From Pseudomonas fluorescens (GTDB lineage: Bacteria; Pseudomonadota; Gammaproteobacteria; Pseudomonadales; Pseudomonadaceae): 40,027 nucleotides of DNA. The translations under genes and the position numbers were made by a program. Location of the stretch: NCBI RefSeq assembly GCF_902497995.1, contig NZ_CABVII010000042.1, forward strand, positions 1-40,027, read 5' to 3'. The notes under the pieces were generated by a model. The model had not been told where the DNA came from. It did not search any database and worked only from the letters and a program-made list of their open reading frames with translations. How positions within the stretch are numbered: the stretch's first letter is position 1; each line of letters opens with the position of its first letter. This document shows, piece by piece, positions 16,201 through 24,223 of this stretch.

Positions 16201-17489
16201 GCGCGCCGAACCAGACGTTGGCGAACGTGCGCAGCGCCTTTGCCGCGAATGCGGCCACCATGACCGCGGTGCTGGTGGTCAGCGGCTATCTGGGCAAAGT
16301 CACCCACGCCAATGCCAACGATGAGGACCGCATCACCGTCAACCTCAAGCAGGGTGAAACCCTCAACCTGGACCACAACCTGGCGGCTGGCCACATCGCG
16401 ATGGAGTACTCCGTCAACGGTGGCGCGTTCATTGCCATCGCCGACGGCCAGACCATCACCGCAACCTCGGATGCCACTTACCGGATCCACATCACCAATA
16501 CCCCCGATGGCCCGGGACACAGTGGCAAGGGTTCGGAAAACTACACATTGACCATGACCGTCAATTACTCCGGCGCCCACGACGTCACCCCGGATTACCA
16601 CGGCACCTACACCGCCAGCGACAACCATGGCGGCAGCGACAGCGCCGCCGTGACCATCAGTTATCAGGACGGCCACACGCTCGTCGGCACCGCGGACGAT
16701 GACGTGTTGGTGGCGGGCACCGGCGACAACCTCATCCATGCCGGCGGCGGCAATGATGTGCTGACCGCCGGCAGCGGCAACAACACCCTGCACGGCGAGG
16801 CCGGCAATGACCTGCTGTTCAGCGGATCGGGCAACGACCTGCTCGACGGCGGCACCGGCAACGACACCGCCAGCTATGCCCATGCCACGGCCAGAGTCAC
16901 CGTCGATCTGGGCCTGGCCGGGGCGCAAGCCACCGGGGGCGCCGGCACCGATACGCTGACGGCCATCGAAAACCTGACGGGTTCGAACTTCAACGACGCC
17001 CTCACCGGTGACAGCCACAGCAACATCATCACCGGTGGTCTGGGCAAAGACATCCTCAATGGCGGGGATGGCGATGACTTCCTGATCGGCGGGTTGGGCA
17101 ACAACACCCTCACCGGCGGCGCGGGTGCGGACACCTTCCAGTGGCTCAAGGGCAACAGCGGCCACGACGTGGTCACCGACTTCACGCCGGGCACCGACAA
17201 GCTTGATCTGTCGCAACTGCTGCAAGGGGAAAACGGCACCGCGGCCTCGCTGGATGACTACCTGCACTTCAAAATCAGCGGCAGCGGCGACTCGCTGGTC
17301 ACCCGCATCGATGTCAGCGGCATGGCCGGCGGTGCGACGAACCAGACCATCGATCTGGCGGGCGTCAATTTGGCCAGCCATTACGGCGTCACGCCGGGAG
17401 CGGGTGGGGTGATTGCGGGGGGGCACGATACGGCGACGATCATCAACGGGATGTTGAACGATCATTCGTTGAAGGTGGATACCGTCTGA
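13254..17489 (+). CDS. LapA-family RTX biofilm adhesin with retention module and VWA domain
   Basis: A 1411-residue type I secretion substrate. Residues 1-150 are a LapA-like N-terminal retention module (MAKLIGIVSNVIGQVFAVSS) with the LapG cleavage sequence TAAG at 115-118, followed by GGGHSFVMLEE. Two T1SS-143-like modules at about 200-345 and 450-595 are offset by exactly 250 residues, with a cadherin/VCBS-like domain between. A von Willebrand A domain spans about 605-795 with an intact metal site (Asp613, Ser615, Ser617, Thr687, Asp718). Further beta domains and calcium-binding RTX nonapeptides (about 1145-1300) precede the C-terminal secretion signal. It is short for a LapA-type adhesin. 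Unusually it has cysteine clusters (residues 228, 462, 473, 477, 490, 970, 983). The ATG at 13254 follows GGAGGAA by 7 bases; an ATG at 13248 is too close. Confidence 0.9.
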   Translation: MAKLIGIVSNVIGQVFAVSSDGFRRVLIEGDRLFAGEQLLTGAEGAVAVHLQNGQELTLGRGSSLQMTSQLLAHQAPHVDITEAVTPSQAQLTDVEQLQKVIAAGADPTQTGEATAAGPGHSDAGKALGGGHSFVMLEEVAGRVDPTLGFATEGFNRIVELPREHVVDGPDKVDDGAVGAGGAGGTGVVSAPPVVPDVVDNPVTLIGLSVTGGELTLNEANLADGSACNPGALTQHNTFTVIAPDGLSSLSIGGINVISGGVAAGFPLSIVTPLGNTLSITGYDPATGVVSYSYTLLDNETHPNANGANSISEDFNVVATDVDGSTASGQINVNIVDDLPSAVNDSHARTASEARLNLHGNVLSNDVQGADQVPTGHGSGPITPGTFNGTYGTLVLNADGTYTYILNTSDADFKALHGGGNGTETFTYTLTDADGDTSTANLVLNIHNNDDPVIIKGLDVDCGELTVYEKNLCEGSCPDAPALTQSGSFCVTAPDGLHTLTVGGIAVVTGGVAAGFPQSIVTALGNTLTITGYNPATGVVHYSYTLVDNETHPKGRGANSLTEHFNVVATDSDGSTASGQIDVNIVDDVPNAVAAERSVAAAQMDSNLLLVIDVSGSMADASGVNGLSRLALAKQAICALLDQYDDLGDVKVQIVTFSSHASDKTSVWVDVATAKSIIAGLRAGGDTNYDAAVAVAKTAFDTDGKLTGAQNVGYFFSDGKPNEGSIGRSDEAAWKAFLEDNDIKNYAIGLGKGVSNDSLDPLAYDGSTGTNTNAVIVKDLGQLNSVLSGTVVGVPVTGSLLGEGGTFGADGGFIKSITVDGTTYTYNPKGNDHQGSLSFSGGANHGSFNTANNTLSIATDNKGTLLVNLDTGEYSYTSQKTTAVVLTENIGFTVSDNDGDRASSTLVVKVIPNGAPVAVDDHVITNVLSGSVVLPGELLLANDTDPEGDPLTAAPTTFNTGWIAKGADFCGTGAINFTGGQNCAPNQTLANVRSAFAANAATMTAVLVVSGYLGKVTHANANDEDRITVNLKQGETLNLDHNLAAGHIAMEYSVNGGAFIAIADGQTITATSDATYRIHITNTPDGPGHSGKGSENYTLTMTVNYSGAHDVTPDYHGTYTASDNHGGSDSAAVTISYQDGHTLVGTADDDVLVAGTGDNLIHAGGGNDVLTAGSGNNTLHGEAGNDLLFSGSGNDLLDGGTGNDTASYAHATARVTVDLGLAGAQATGGAGTDTLTAIENLTGSNFNDALTGDSHSNIITGGLGKDILNGGDGDDFLIGGLGNNTLTGGAGADTFQWLKGNSGHDVVTDFTPGTDKLDLSQLLQGENGTAASLDDYLHFKISGSGDSLVTRIDVSGMAGGATNQTIDLAGVNLASHYGVTPGAGGVIAGGHDTATIINGMLNDHSLKVDTV

Positions 17490-17500
17490 CCTGAAACGAC

Positions 17501-17540
17501 AAAACCCGCCATCTCCGGTCAAAGTGATGGCGGGTTTTTT
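17501..17540 (+). terminator. Rho-independent terminator of the adhesin gene
   Basis: AAAACCCGCCATC (17501-17513) pairs with GATGGCGGGTTTT (17525-17537), giving a 13-bp stem, an 11-base loop and a following T run. It begins 12 bases after the stop codon. Confidence 0.93.
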
Positions 17541-17592
17541 GTTGTCTGATGCGAGGTGGGTTGGCCGTTAGTGATGTATTGCCTGGTCCGCC

Positions 17593-17687
17593 GTCTTCGC
17601 GGGCAAGCCCGCTCCCACAGAGATCTACAGTGAGCCGGGATTGTGTGAACGACGAGAACCCTGTGGGAGCGGGCTTGCTCGCGAAGA
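17593..17687. repeat. REP-like inverted pair between the adhesin and lapD genes
   Basis: GTCTTCGCGGGCAAGCCCGC starts the left arm at 17593, and GTGGGAGCGGGCTTGCTCGC near 17663 starts the right arm. The two arms are of slightly different subtypes (CGCGGGC versus CGCGAGC). It lies between the convergent adhesin and lapD genes. Confidence 0.8.
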
Positions 17688-17712
17688 ACGATAACGCGGT
17701 CCAACTGATGAA

Positions 17713-19653
17713 TCACATCGGCTCCGGCGGCCCGATCAACCGCCCCATCACACCAGACACCCCCAGCTCCCTGATCACCTCCAGCTCCCCTTTGCTCTCG
17801 ACCATTTCCGCAATCAACGGCAAATCGATGCTGTTCGTCGCCCGAAAAATCGCCTCGATGAACAGCCGCTTGTCTTGCTGTTCATCGATGCCCCGAATGT
17901 AGGCCCCATCGATCTTCAAGTAAGCCAGCCCCAGTTGCGTGAGGTTGCCGATCTGACTGAAGCTGCCACCAAAATGCTGCAAACCGATGCGGTAGCCGGT
18001 GTTGAGCAAACCATGGCTCAGACCCTGCAATTGCTCTGGAGGAGGCAGTTGGCGTTCATCGATTTCCAGGGTCAGCAGCGGGGCCAGTTCAGGCAATGAT
18101 ACAAGCATGTCGAGGACCCGTTGCAGTTGCACCTGATCGCGCAGGGTGCTGCCGGACAGGCTCAACGCCAGGGGCCAGCGGTTGACCAGGAGGTAGTCGA
18201 GGGTGGCTTCGAGCATGGCCAGGTCGAACCGCGCCGACCAGCCGAGACGTTCGATCCATGGCAGGAAATGTCCGGCGGCAATCGCCGAGCCTTGTGGGTC
18301 GAGCAGGCGCGCAAGGACTTTGTGATGCAGCACCTGGCTGGTGTCGGCGCATTGTACGACGGGTTGAAAGTACAGTTTCAGCTTGCCTTCGGTCAGGGCG
18401 TCGTCGATCCAGGTTCGCCAGTCGTACTGGGTCTGGTTGGGCGTGCTGTCGCTGTGGCGCAGGAGTACCCACGGCCGCTCGGGATGGAGTTGGGCTTCAG
18501 TCAGCGCTTGGTCCAGTCGTAGCAGCACCTCACTGGCCGGCTCGCCGGGGCGGAAGGCGACCATTCCCAAATGCGCCACCGGCATGCAATCGCTGGCGCC
18601 GGTCAGGCGCAGGTTTTCCAGGGTAACGCTGATTTCGGTGGCCAGGTGTGCGGCATCCTGGCTGTCCAGACCCGGTGTCAGCAGGCTGAATTCGCCACCG
18701 CGATTACGCGCCGCCAGCCAGGTACGACGCTCCGGCACCTGAGTCAGACGCGTCAGCAATTCAGCGACGGTACTGATCAAGGCGTCGGTGCGCTGGCCCC
18801 CGAGGCGCTGGTTGAGGCCGGCCAGATCGTTGATTCGCAGCATCAGCAAATGGCCGTCACTGCTCTGCTCGCCAACCCGCAAATGGTCGGCCAGTTGTTC
18901 ATCCAGCAAGCGCCGGTTGGCCAGGCCGGTCAGGCTGTCCTGATAGGATTGCGCCCGCAGTTTTTCACTGCGCGCGGCCTCTTCGGTGAACAGCGCCTTG
19001 AGCTTCTCGACCATCTGGTTCATGGCCAGCACCACGCGTTTGAGTTCAGGTGTACGGGGCAGTCTCGGCAAGCTGAGGAACTCGCGTTTGCTGATGGCCT
19101 CGGCCTGTCTGACCATGGCCTCGAGCGGACGAAATTGCCGGCGCAACAACCACCCACCGAACAGGGCGCTGAGCAATCCGCACAACAAAAACCAGATCAG
19201 GCTGCCCAGTGTGCTGTCCCAGAGTCTGGCCAGGGCGAACTGCGGATTGCTTAGCACTTCGACGCGCGCAACCTGTTCCCAGCCGCGCATGATCAGGGCG
19301 TCGCCGCCCTGTGGATGCAGCTTGACCAGGCTGACAAACCAGCCGGGAACGTCCTCCGCCAATGCCGCGGCGCTGCGTTCAACCAGCACCTGCTCATTCT
19401 CGATATTGATGATCCGGATGCTGCTGAAATAGCCGCTGTCGAAAATCGAACTGACCATCAACTGGATCATCGCCGGGTCGTGGATTTGCGCGGTCAGGGA
19501 TAACCCCAGCGCCGTGGCCGTGTCTTGGGCGTGGGAGCGCAACTGGCCGAGCATTTGTTCCCGGGAACTTTCCAGGCTGACAAAAAAACTGCCGCTGAAC
19601 GCCACCAGCAGGAACAGGCAAATGGCGAGAAACAATTGTTTGCGCAGTGACAT
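17713..19653 (-). CDS. lapD: LapD-like inside-out c-di-GMP receptor
   Basis: A 646-residue inner-membrane protein. An N-terminal helix (QLFLAICLFLLVAFSGSFFV) is followed by a periplasmic sensor/output domain (about 25-145), a second helix, a HAMP linker, a degenerate GGDEF domain (RGGEF instead of GGDEF) and a degenerate EAL domain (KVLARLL instead of EAL). This is LapD, which binds c-di-GMP without making or breaking it and, when bound, holds the protease LapG away from the adhesin. The ATG at 19653 is chosen: AAGGAG lies 7 bases upstream and LapD homologues start MSL; the ATG at 19659 overlaps the ribosome site. It follows the lapG remnant by about 20 bases. The protein looks complete although its partner gene is broken. 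Confidence 0.9.
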   Translation of the reverse strand: MSLRKQLFLAICLFLLVAFSGSFFVSLESSREQMLGQLRSHAQDTATALGLSLTAQIHDPAMIQLMVSSIFDSGYFSSIRIINIENEQVLVERSAAALAEDVPGWFVSLVKLHPQGGDALIMRGWEQVARVEVLSNPQFALARLWDSTLGSLIWFLLCGLLSALFGGWLLRRQFRPLEAMVRQAEAISKREFLSLPRLPRTPELKRVVLAMNQMVEKLKALFTEEAARSEKLRAQSYQDSLTGLANRRLLDEQLADHLRVGEQSSDGHLLMLRINDLAGLNQRLGGQRTDALISTVAELLTRLTQVPERRTWLAARNRGGEFSLLTPGLDSQDAAHLATEISVTLENLRLTGASDCMPVAHLGMVAFRPGEPASEVLLRLDQALTEAQLHPERPWVLLRHSDSTPNQTQYDWRTWIDDALTEGKLKLYFQPVVQCADTSQVLHHKVLARLLDPQGSAIAAGHFLPWIERLGWSARFDLAMLEATLDYLLVNRWPLALSLSGSTLRDQVQLQRVLDMLVSLPELAPLLTLEIDERQLPPPEQLQGLSHGLLNTGYRIGLQHFGGSFSQIGNLTQLGLAYLKIDGAYIRGIDEQQDKRLFIEAIFRATNSIDLPLIAEMVESKGELEVIRELGVSGVMGRLIGPPEPM

Positions 19654-19676
19654 GAACATGCTCCTTGCTGTGGCGA

Positions 19677-20060
19677 CTAGCCGTCGCCCATGGCGAACCC
19701 TTCGGCTTGCATCTTTTTCAGCACGTCTTGCCAGCGCGACAGACTTTTCGAGTCGCGGCTGGGTTTACCGCCGCTGGCTCCCGGCAGGTACAGGCCTTCG
19801 GCATTGAAAGCGTACACCGGCAACAAGGTCCTGGCGTTGGGAGGCGGGGCGGATTTTTCGTCAATCAGGTTGTCCAGTACCAGCGGATCTGCCAGATGCG
19901 CGTATCGTTCTGAAAACTCAGTTGCTGATTGAAGAAGCGATTGACCGCGTTCAGTTGCTCGCGCACGGGTGCGTTGAGTTCCTTGACCCTCCTGGACTAC
20001 GCCGGCGACGAGGCAAGTCGGGATGCTCGGGTGCAGATGGGAGAAGTCTAGGTGGTGTTT
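19677..20060 (-). pseudogene. lapG: lapG remnant with internal deletion and frameshifts
   Basis: The 3' part encodes DPLVLDNLIDEKSAPPPNAR, continues through LLPVYAFNAEGLYLPG and ends LSRWQDVLKKMQAEGFAMGDG, a clear LapG C-terminus. A different frame just upstream encodes LNAVNRFFNQQLSFQNDTRIW, a clear N-terminal LapG segment. The two meet at about 19885-19900 out of frame, and the roughly 70-80 residues normally between them, including the GDCEDYAIAKY cysteine motif and the catalytic histidine, are absent. A second frame break near 19985 and no recognisable signal peptide complete the damage. LapG is the periplasmic Cys-His-Asp protease that clips the adhesin at TAAG. The remnant sits immediately upstream of lapD, the usual lapG-lapD order. 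Confidence 0.85.
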
Positions 20061-20096
20061 TCGGCGCAGGAGGCAGGTCATCGGACTTTTTGAGGG

Positions 20097-20142
20097 TTAG
20101 CCAAGATAGTGTCCACGCAAATGGTGGACATTATCTGGCTAA
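20097..20142. other. Long imperfect hairpin next to the lapG remnant
   Basis: TTAGCCAAGATAGTGTCCAC (20097-20116) pairs with GTGGACATTATCTGGCTAA (20124-20142) around a 7-base loop, with one bulge and one mismatch. There is no proper T run on the minus strand, so it is not a standard terminator for the phospholipase gene. TGTCCAC...GTGGACA resembles IS ends or a small mobile scar. Confidence 0.5.
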
Positions 20143-20187
20143 TTTATTTGGCAGTCAGTAGAGGCTGTAGTGTGGATAGTTACTCTT

Positions 20188-23100
20188 TCACTGCTGCAGC
20201 TTGAAAATTTCCGAGGTCATTGGTGAAACATTACCAGCAGCGTCCTTCGCTCTTACATCGACCGCGAACGAATAGGGTATACCCAAATTGGTAAACGTAT
20301 GACTGTTTCCCGCTACGAAGGTTTTAGTCCCTGGTTTAAGGAACACCTCATAACCTGTCACTGCTACGTTGTCGGTAGACGAGGGCCAGGTAACTTTCGC
20401 GGACGTTCTGGTAATATTGCTAATAATGAGTTTTCCGGGTTGGGTAGGGGCGGTTGTGTCCGGCGTGAGGAAATCAAAGGAGACGGGTGCAGAAAAGTTT
20501 TCAGCAGCGTCTTTGGCTTTCACTTCGATACTGTATGAAGCTCCACCTTGCAGATCGATAAACGTGTGCTGGGGAGCGGCGACGGTTATCGCAGGTGTGT
20601 TATTGATGGAGACCGTATAGCCCGTCACTGCCACATTGTCAGTTGACTCAGGCCAGCTGATGGTCGCTGAGGTGCCCGCGATAGCGCTGGCAACGGGTGT
20701 TCCGGGTCGGGTAGGCGCGGAAGTGTCCGGAGTGCGGAACCTGAAAGAGACTGGCGCGGAAAGATTTCCAGCCGCATCTTTGGCTTTAACTTCGACAGTG
20801 TATGAGACAGCCTCCTTTGAATCGTTAAAGTGGTATTCCGGGGCGATGACGGAGATGGGAAGCGCGTTATTGATGGAGACCGTATAGCCCGTCACTGCCA
20901 CATTGTCGATTGACGCCGGCCAGCTGAGTGTCGCGGATGTGCTGGTGAAATTGCTGGCAACCGGAGTACCAGGTTGAGCAGGGGCGGTTGCGTCCAGCGT
21001 GCGGAAACTCGAGTTGTTATGTCCAGAATAATTTTCAGCAGCATCTTTCGCTTTGACATAAGCCCGGTACGTCGTGAATTCACTGAGGTTGGTAAAAGTA
21101 TGACTGGTCCTGGTCACTGCGACCGGCGGTGCATTATCGAGTTGGACCGTATAACCCGTCACTGCCACATTATCGGTGGACGCGCGCCAACTGACTTTCG
21201 CCGATGTGCTGGTGATCTCCGTGATAACGGGTGGGCCAGGTTGGGTAGGGGCGCTATTGTCTGGCGCGCGTGAAACAAAAACTACGGAGGATGCTGGCGA
21301 AAGATTGCCGGCGGCATCTTGCGCCTTGACATCAACCTTGTACGAAAAATTCGGAGATAAACTGGTAAACAGGTGACGGGGATCTTTTACTGTGATCGCG
21401 GGAGCGCTGTTAAGGGAGACTGCATAGCCCGTCACTGACGTATTATCTGTAGCCGCAGTCCAGCTGACTGTCGCCGATGTGCCATTGAGATTGCTGACAA
21501 CGGGTTTACCAGGTTGGGTAGGGGCACTTTCGTCCGGCAAGGTGAAGTACAAGGTAGCCGGAGAAGAGTTATTGCCAGCAGCATCTGACGCTTTGATTTC
21601 TACTGCGTACGAGATGGAATCATTTAAACCAGTGAACGTGTAGTTCGTGCCAGTAACAGTGACCGGAGCGGCGCGATTCAGGGAGACAGTATAGCTCGTC
21701 ACTGCCACATTATCTTTAGACTCGGTCCATCTGATGGTCGCTGATGTTGGGGTACTATTGGTAACTTCGGGGTCGCCAGGCAAGGTGGGGGCGGTTGCAT
21801 CCGGAGTGCTGAATTGCATAGTCGCCGGTGCAGAATAATTTCCAGCAGCATCTTTCGCCCTGACCACGACCCTATAGGAGCTTAAGTCACTCAAGGCGGT
21901 AAACGTGTAGCTGGTGCCGGTGGTAGTCAGTGGAGGGGAGTTGTTGATGAATAGCGTATAGCCCGTTACCGCCACATTGTCGGTAGCCCCCACCCATTGC
22001 ACTGTCGCAGAGGTACCCGTCAGGTTCAAGGGTTCTGGATGAAGTGACGGTATCGACGGCGCTGTAGTATCTGGCGGTGCAGGCTCGAATGCCACCCGAA
22101 CAGACGAAATTTTGCCATCCAGTTGTTGGTTGCCACCGCTGCGTGTGACCTTGAGATCGTCAGTTTCGTAACTGCCTTCATAAGTACCAATGGTAGTTGG
22201 CCAGGTAATATCATGCTTGACTTCGATCGTTGAGCAGCCTTGATCGCAATTGCTGGATCCCCAATTCCCATACAGAGTAATCACTGTTCCTGCTCGGGCT
22301 GTGCTGAGGGTGGCAGATCGGGTTTCATCATTATCGCAATCGCCGCCAAAATTGAACGTGGTGGGGTGGGTCAGCGCTACCGAGCACACGATATTCTGGC
22401 TGCCATTATTTCCTTCGTGCAAAACGATGGCTGCTTCGGAAAAATCGGCTGGATGCTCTTCGACATGAATGCGCGATATTTTTCCATCCAGGCCATTGTT
22501 GTTGAAGTGGCGAATGGAGTAGTCACCTGTGTCCTGTGTTTTTTCGAAGCTGCCCACTACGATTCTTTCATTCAAGCCGATGTCACGTTTGACATCAATG
22601 ATTGAGTAGTCATCTTGTCGATTGCCTTCAGGGCTGTCAAAGACGGTCAATCGAGAGCCTTTGGCAATTCCGCGAAGTACCAGAGAGCGGGCCTCGTCGT
22701 TTTCGCAGCCATGTGATGCCAGTTTTATATTGTAGTCCTGGCCAGCCGGGAGTACGCAGACCGTATCCTGGTCGGTGTTTGCATTGTTATCTTCGTAAAA
22801 ATAGTATCCTCCGTTGTTCAGCGCAGCAGCGTAAGGAATGGCATCACCTACGTTGGTGTAATCGATCGCAATAAAATTGGGTACAAGGCGTTCACCGGCA
22901 GTCGCTTTGCAGTATTTTTCGACGCGTCGCTCGAGGTATGTCAGGTTGTTATCGATGTTCCCGGCGTCCGCTTGGGATTTCACGACTGCATGAAATTGAT
23001 TCATCAAAAAAAGCCGCTCTGCTCCAGGAAGGTGATAAGTCATTAAACTTCGCTTGAGTGGAATTCCAGGGAATGGGGTCTCAGGTTTTGCCGGGATAGG

Positions 23101-23994
23101 GCAACCCACCGGATCATTCGGGGCAATGCATGGTTTCGCTGGTTGAGCCGGAGTTATGCCGGGTGGCCACCGGGTTTCGCATGCCCATTGATGATCCAGC
23201 GCATTCCCGCCGAGGTCATACGTATTCTGGATCTGATCATTATGGTCATGAAGAATAGTGACGTGGGTACCGTTGATGGTGTAATTAGCGCTTAAGTCGC
23301 CATCGGTAGTTATTATCAGTCTTCGTCCGCTGGATATTAGTTCGCGCAAAGTAGGCCAGGCTGTTTGGTTTTGCAGAAGGTCCGGAGAGAATACAATGTT
23401 CTCAATGCCTGGTATTTCTTTTAGTGCGCTTTCAAATAGTTCTCTACTAATATGCGACTCCAGGATAAGCGTGATAATTTCGTTAGGGTTGTTTCTTAGG
23501 AAAGGAAGAAATGTGTTATTCATTTCATCCGCAAATATCTTCGAACCGCCAACGGTGCAGCGACTACCACTCGTATGGCACATGGCTACCGTCTGGCCTG
23601 CTAGAAGGTTAAGGGGGTACAAATCAAGCATAAACGCTCGCACCCCACGATTCAACTGGCTTTGCATATCGTCCAGATAGGCGTTATGCGCGGTGACCCA
23701 TGTATATTCATTAAATGGTTTGTCGTAGTTGATAATCCTGTTCGTCGATCCGGTCATCGATTCAGCGGTGGCAGTCTGGGTGTCAGACGCATTTTTTGTG
23801 TTCTCAACGGGTGTGGCATCACTTAACGTAGAAAATAGCAGGCAGAAGAACAGCGTCAGGAATCTTTTTTGACGTCCAGGTGAAAAACCATTGCACAACT
23901 TTCTGCTTTCGGTTGTCGCCCTTAAGTTAAGTGTCAAAATTATATTCTGGAGTCTTTTGCAGTTTTGCAGGCTTTTGCCGAAGGCACGGTTCAT
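20188..23994 (-). CDS. Secreted PI-PLC X-domain protein with seven fibronectin III repeats
   Basis: A 1268-residue protein. Residues about 44-60 form a signal peptide after a long basic N-terminus (the ATG at 23994 is supported by AAAGGAG 6-7 bases upstream). Residues about 85-400 are a phosphatidylinositol-specific phospholipase C X domain: WVTAHNAYLDD with His103, RGVRAFMLDLY, MCHTSGS with His140, and LILESH. Two related Cys-containing beta domains follow at about 400-512 and 530-638, both ending LDGKIS; they resemble crystallin-like modules. Residues 642-1268 are seven fibronectin III repeats of about 90 residues, each with TDNVAVTGYT-like and KAKDAAGN-like motifs. Base composition is clearly more AT-rich than the neighbours, suggesting transfer. 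It may act on phospholipids, or bind surface polymers; substrate unknown. Confidence 0.8.
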   Translation of the reverse strand: MNRAFGKSLQNCKRLQNIILTLNLRATTESRKLCNGFSPGRQKRFLTLFFCLLFSTLSDATPVENTKNASDTQTATAESMTGSTNRIINYDKPFNEYTWVTAHNAYLDDMQSQLNRGVRAFMLDLYPLNLLAGQTVAMCHTSGSRCTVGGSKIFADEMNNTFLPFLRNNPNEIITLILESHISRELFESALKEIPGIENIVFSPDLLQNQTAWPTLRELISSGRRLIITTDGDLSANYTINGTHVTILHDHNDQIQNTYDLGGNALDHQWACETRWPPGITPAQPAKPCIAPNDPVGCPIPAKPETPFPGIPLKRSLMTYHLPGAERLFLMNQFHAVVKSQADAGNIDNNLTYLERRVEKYCKATAGERLVPNFIAIDYTNVGDAIPYAAALNNGGYYFYEDNNANTDQDTVCVLPAGQDYNIKLASHGCENDEARSLVLRGIAKGSRLTVFDSPEGNRQDDYSIIDVKRDIGLNERIVVGSFEKTQDTGDYSIRHFNNNGLDGKISRIHVEEHPADFSEAAIVLHEGNNGSQNIVCSVALTHPTTFNFGGDCDNDETRSATLSTARAGTVITLYGNWGSSNCDQGCSTIEVKHDITWPTTIGTYEGSYETDDLKVTRSGGNQQLDGKISSVRVAFEPAPPDTTAPSIPSLHPEPLNLTGTSATVQWVGATDNVAVTGYTLFINNSPPLTTTGTSYTFTALSDLSSYRVVVRAKDAAGNYSAPATMQFSTPDATAPTLPGDPEVTNSTPTSATIRWTESKDNVAVTSYTVSLNRAAPVTVTGTNYTFTGLNDSISYAVEIKASDAAGNNSSPATLYFTLPDESAPTQPGKPVVSNLNGTSATVSWTAATDNTSVTGYAVSLNSAPAITVKDPRHLFTSLSPNFSYKVDVKAQDAAGNLSPASSVVFVSRAPDNSAPTQPGPPVITEITSTSAKVSWRASTDNVAVTGYTVQLDNAPPVAVTRTSHTFTNLSEFTTYRAYVKAKDAAENYSGHNNSSFRTLDATAPAQPGTPVASNFTSTSATLSWPASIDNVAVTGYTVSINNALPISVIAPEYHFNDSKEAVSYTVEVKAKDAAGNLSAPVSFRFRTPDTSAPTRPGTPVASAIAGTSATISWPESTDNVAVTGYTVSINNTPAITVAAPQHTFIDLQGGASYSIEVKAKDAAENFSAPVSFDFLTPDTTAPTQPGKLIISNITRTSAKVTWPSSTDNVAVTGYEVFLKPGTKTFVAGNSHTFTNLGIPYSFAVDVRAKDAAGNVSPMTSEIFKLQQ
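20194..22070. repeat. Seven tandem FN3-coding repeats
   Basis: Units of about 270 bases recur. The phrase CCCGTCACTGCCACATTGTC and near variants recur once per unit (for example near 20620, 20890, 21155 and 21970). They encode the fibronectin III modules of the phospholipase-like protein and are candidates for recombination-driven copy-number change. Confidence 0.85.
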
Positions 23995-24223
23995 AGGGGT
24001 ACTCCTTTAGCCGGAAATTTTTTCATCCTGATACTAACGGGAGCAATTCAATGCTTTTTGTTGCGTCGTTGACTACTGTCATAAATGACAGGTGCGACGA
24101 ACGGAGTCGTCGATTGGACCTCGATGATTCTCGGCGCGTTAGCCAATGGCCGCGATTGGTTCGGCACTCAGGGATTTAGCCGTGGGAGAACGTTATGTGT
24201 GCGACTGCTACAAGAGGAATGTT
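23995..24223. promoter_or_regulatory. Upstream region of the phospholipase-like gene with a palindrome
   Basis: The gap holds a perfect palindrome CTGTCAT-AA-ATGACAG at 24076-24091 with outer GTCG/CGAC pairing, about 80 bases upstream of the phospholipase start. CTGTCAT is a PhoB half-site, but Pho boxes are direct repeats, so assignment to PhoB is not supported. A CAATTC/GGGAGC-rich stretch follows; no gene is seen. Confidence 0.45.

Noticed and set aside
20188..22070. Regularly spaced repeats resembling a CRISPR array
   Set aside because: The units are about 270 bases, vary at many third positions and encode fibronectin III modules in one open frame.
24076..24091. Pho box
   Set aside because: PhoB sites are 7-base direct repeats; here the halves are inverted.
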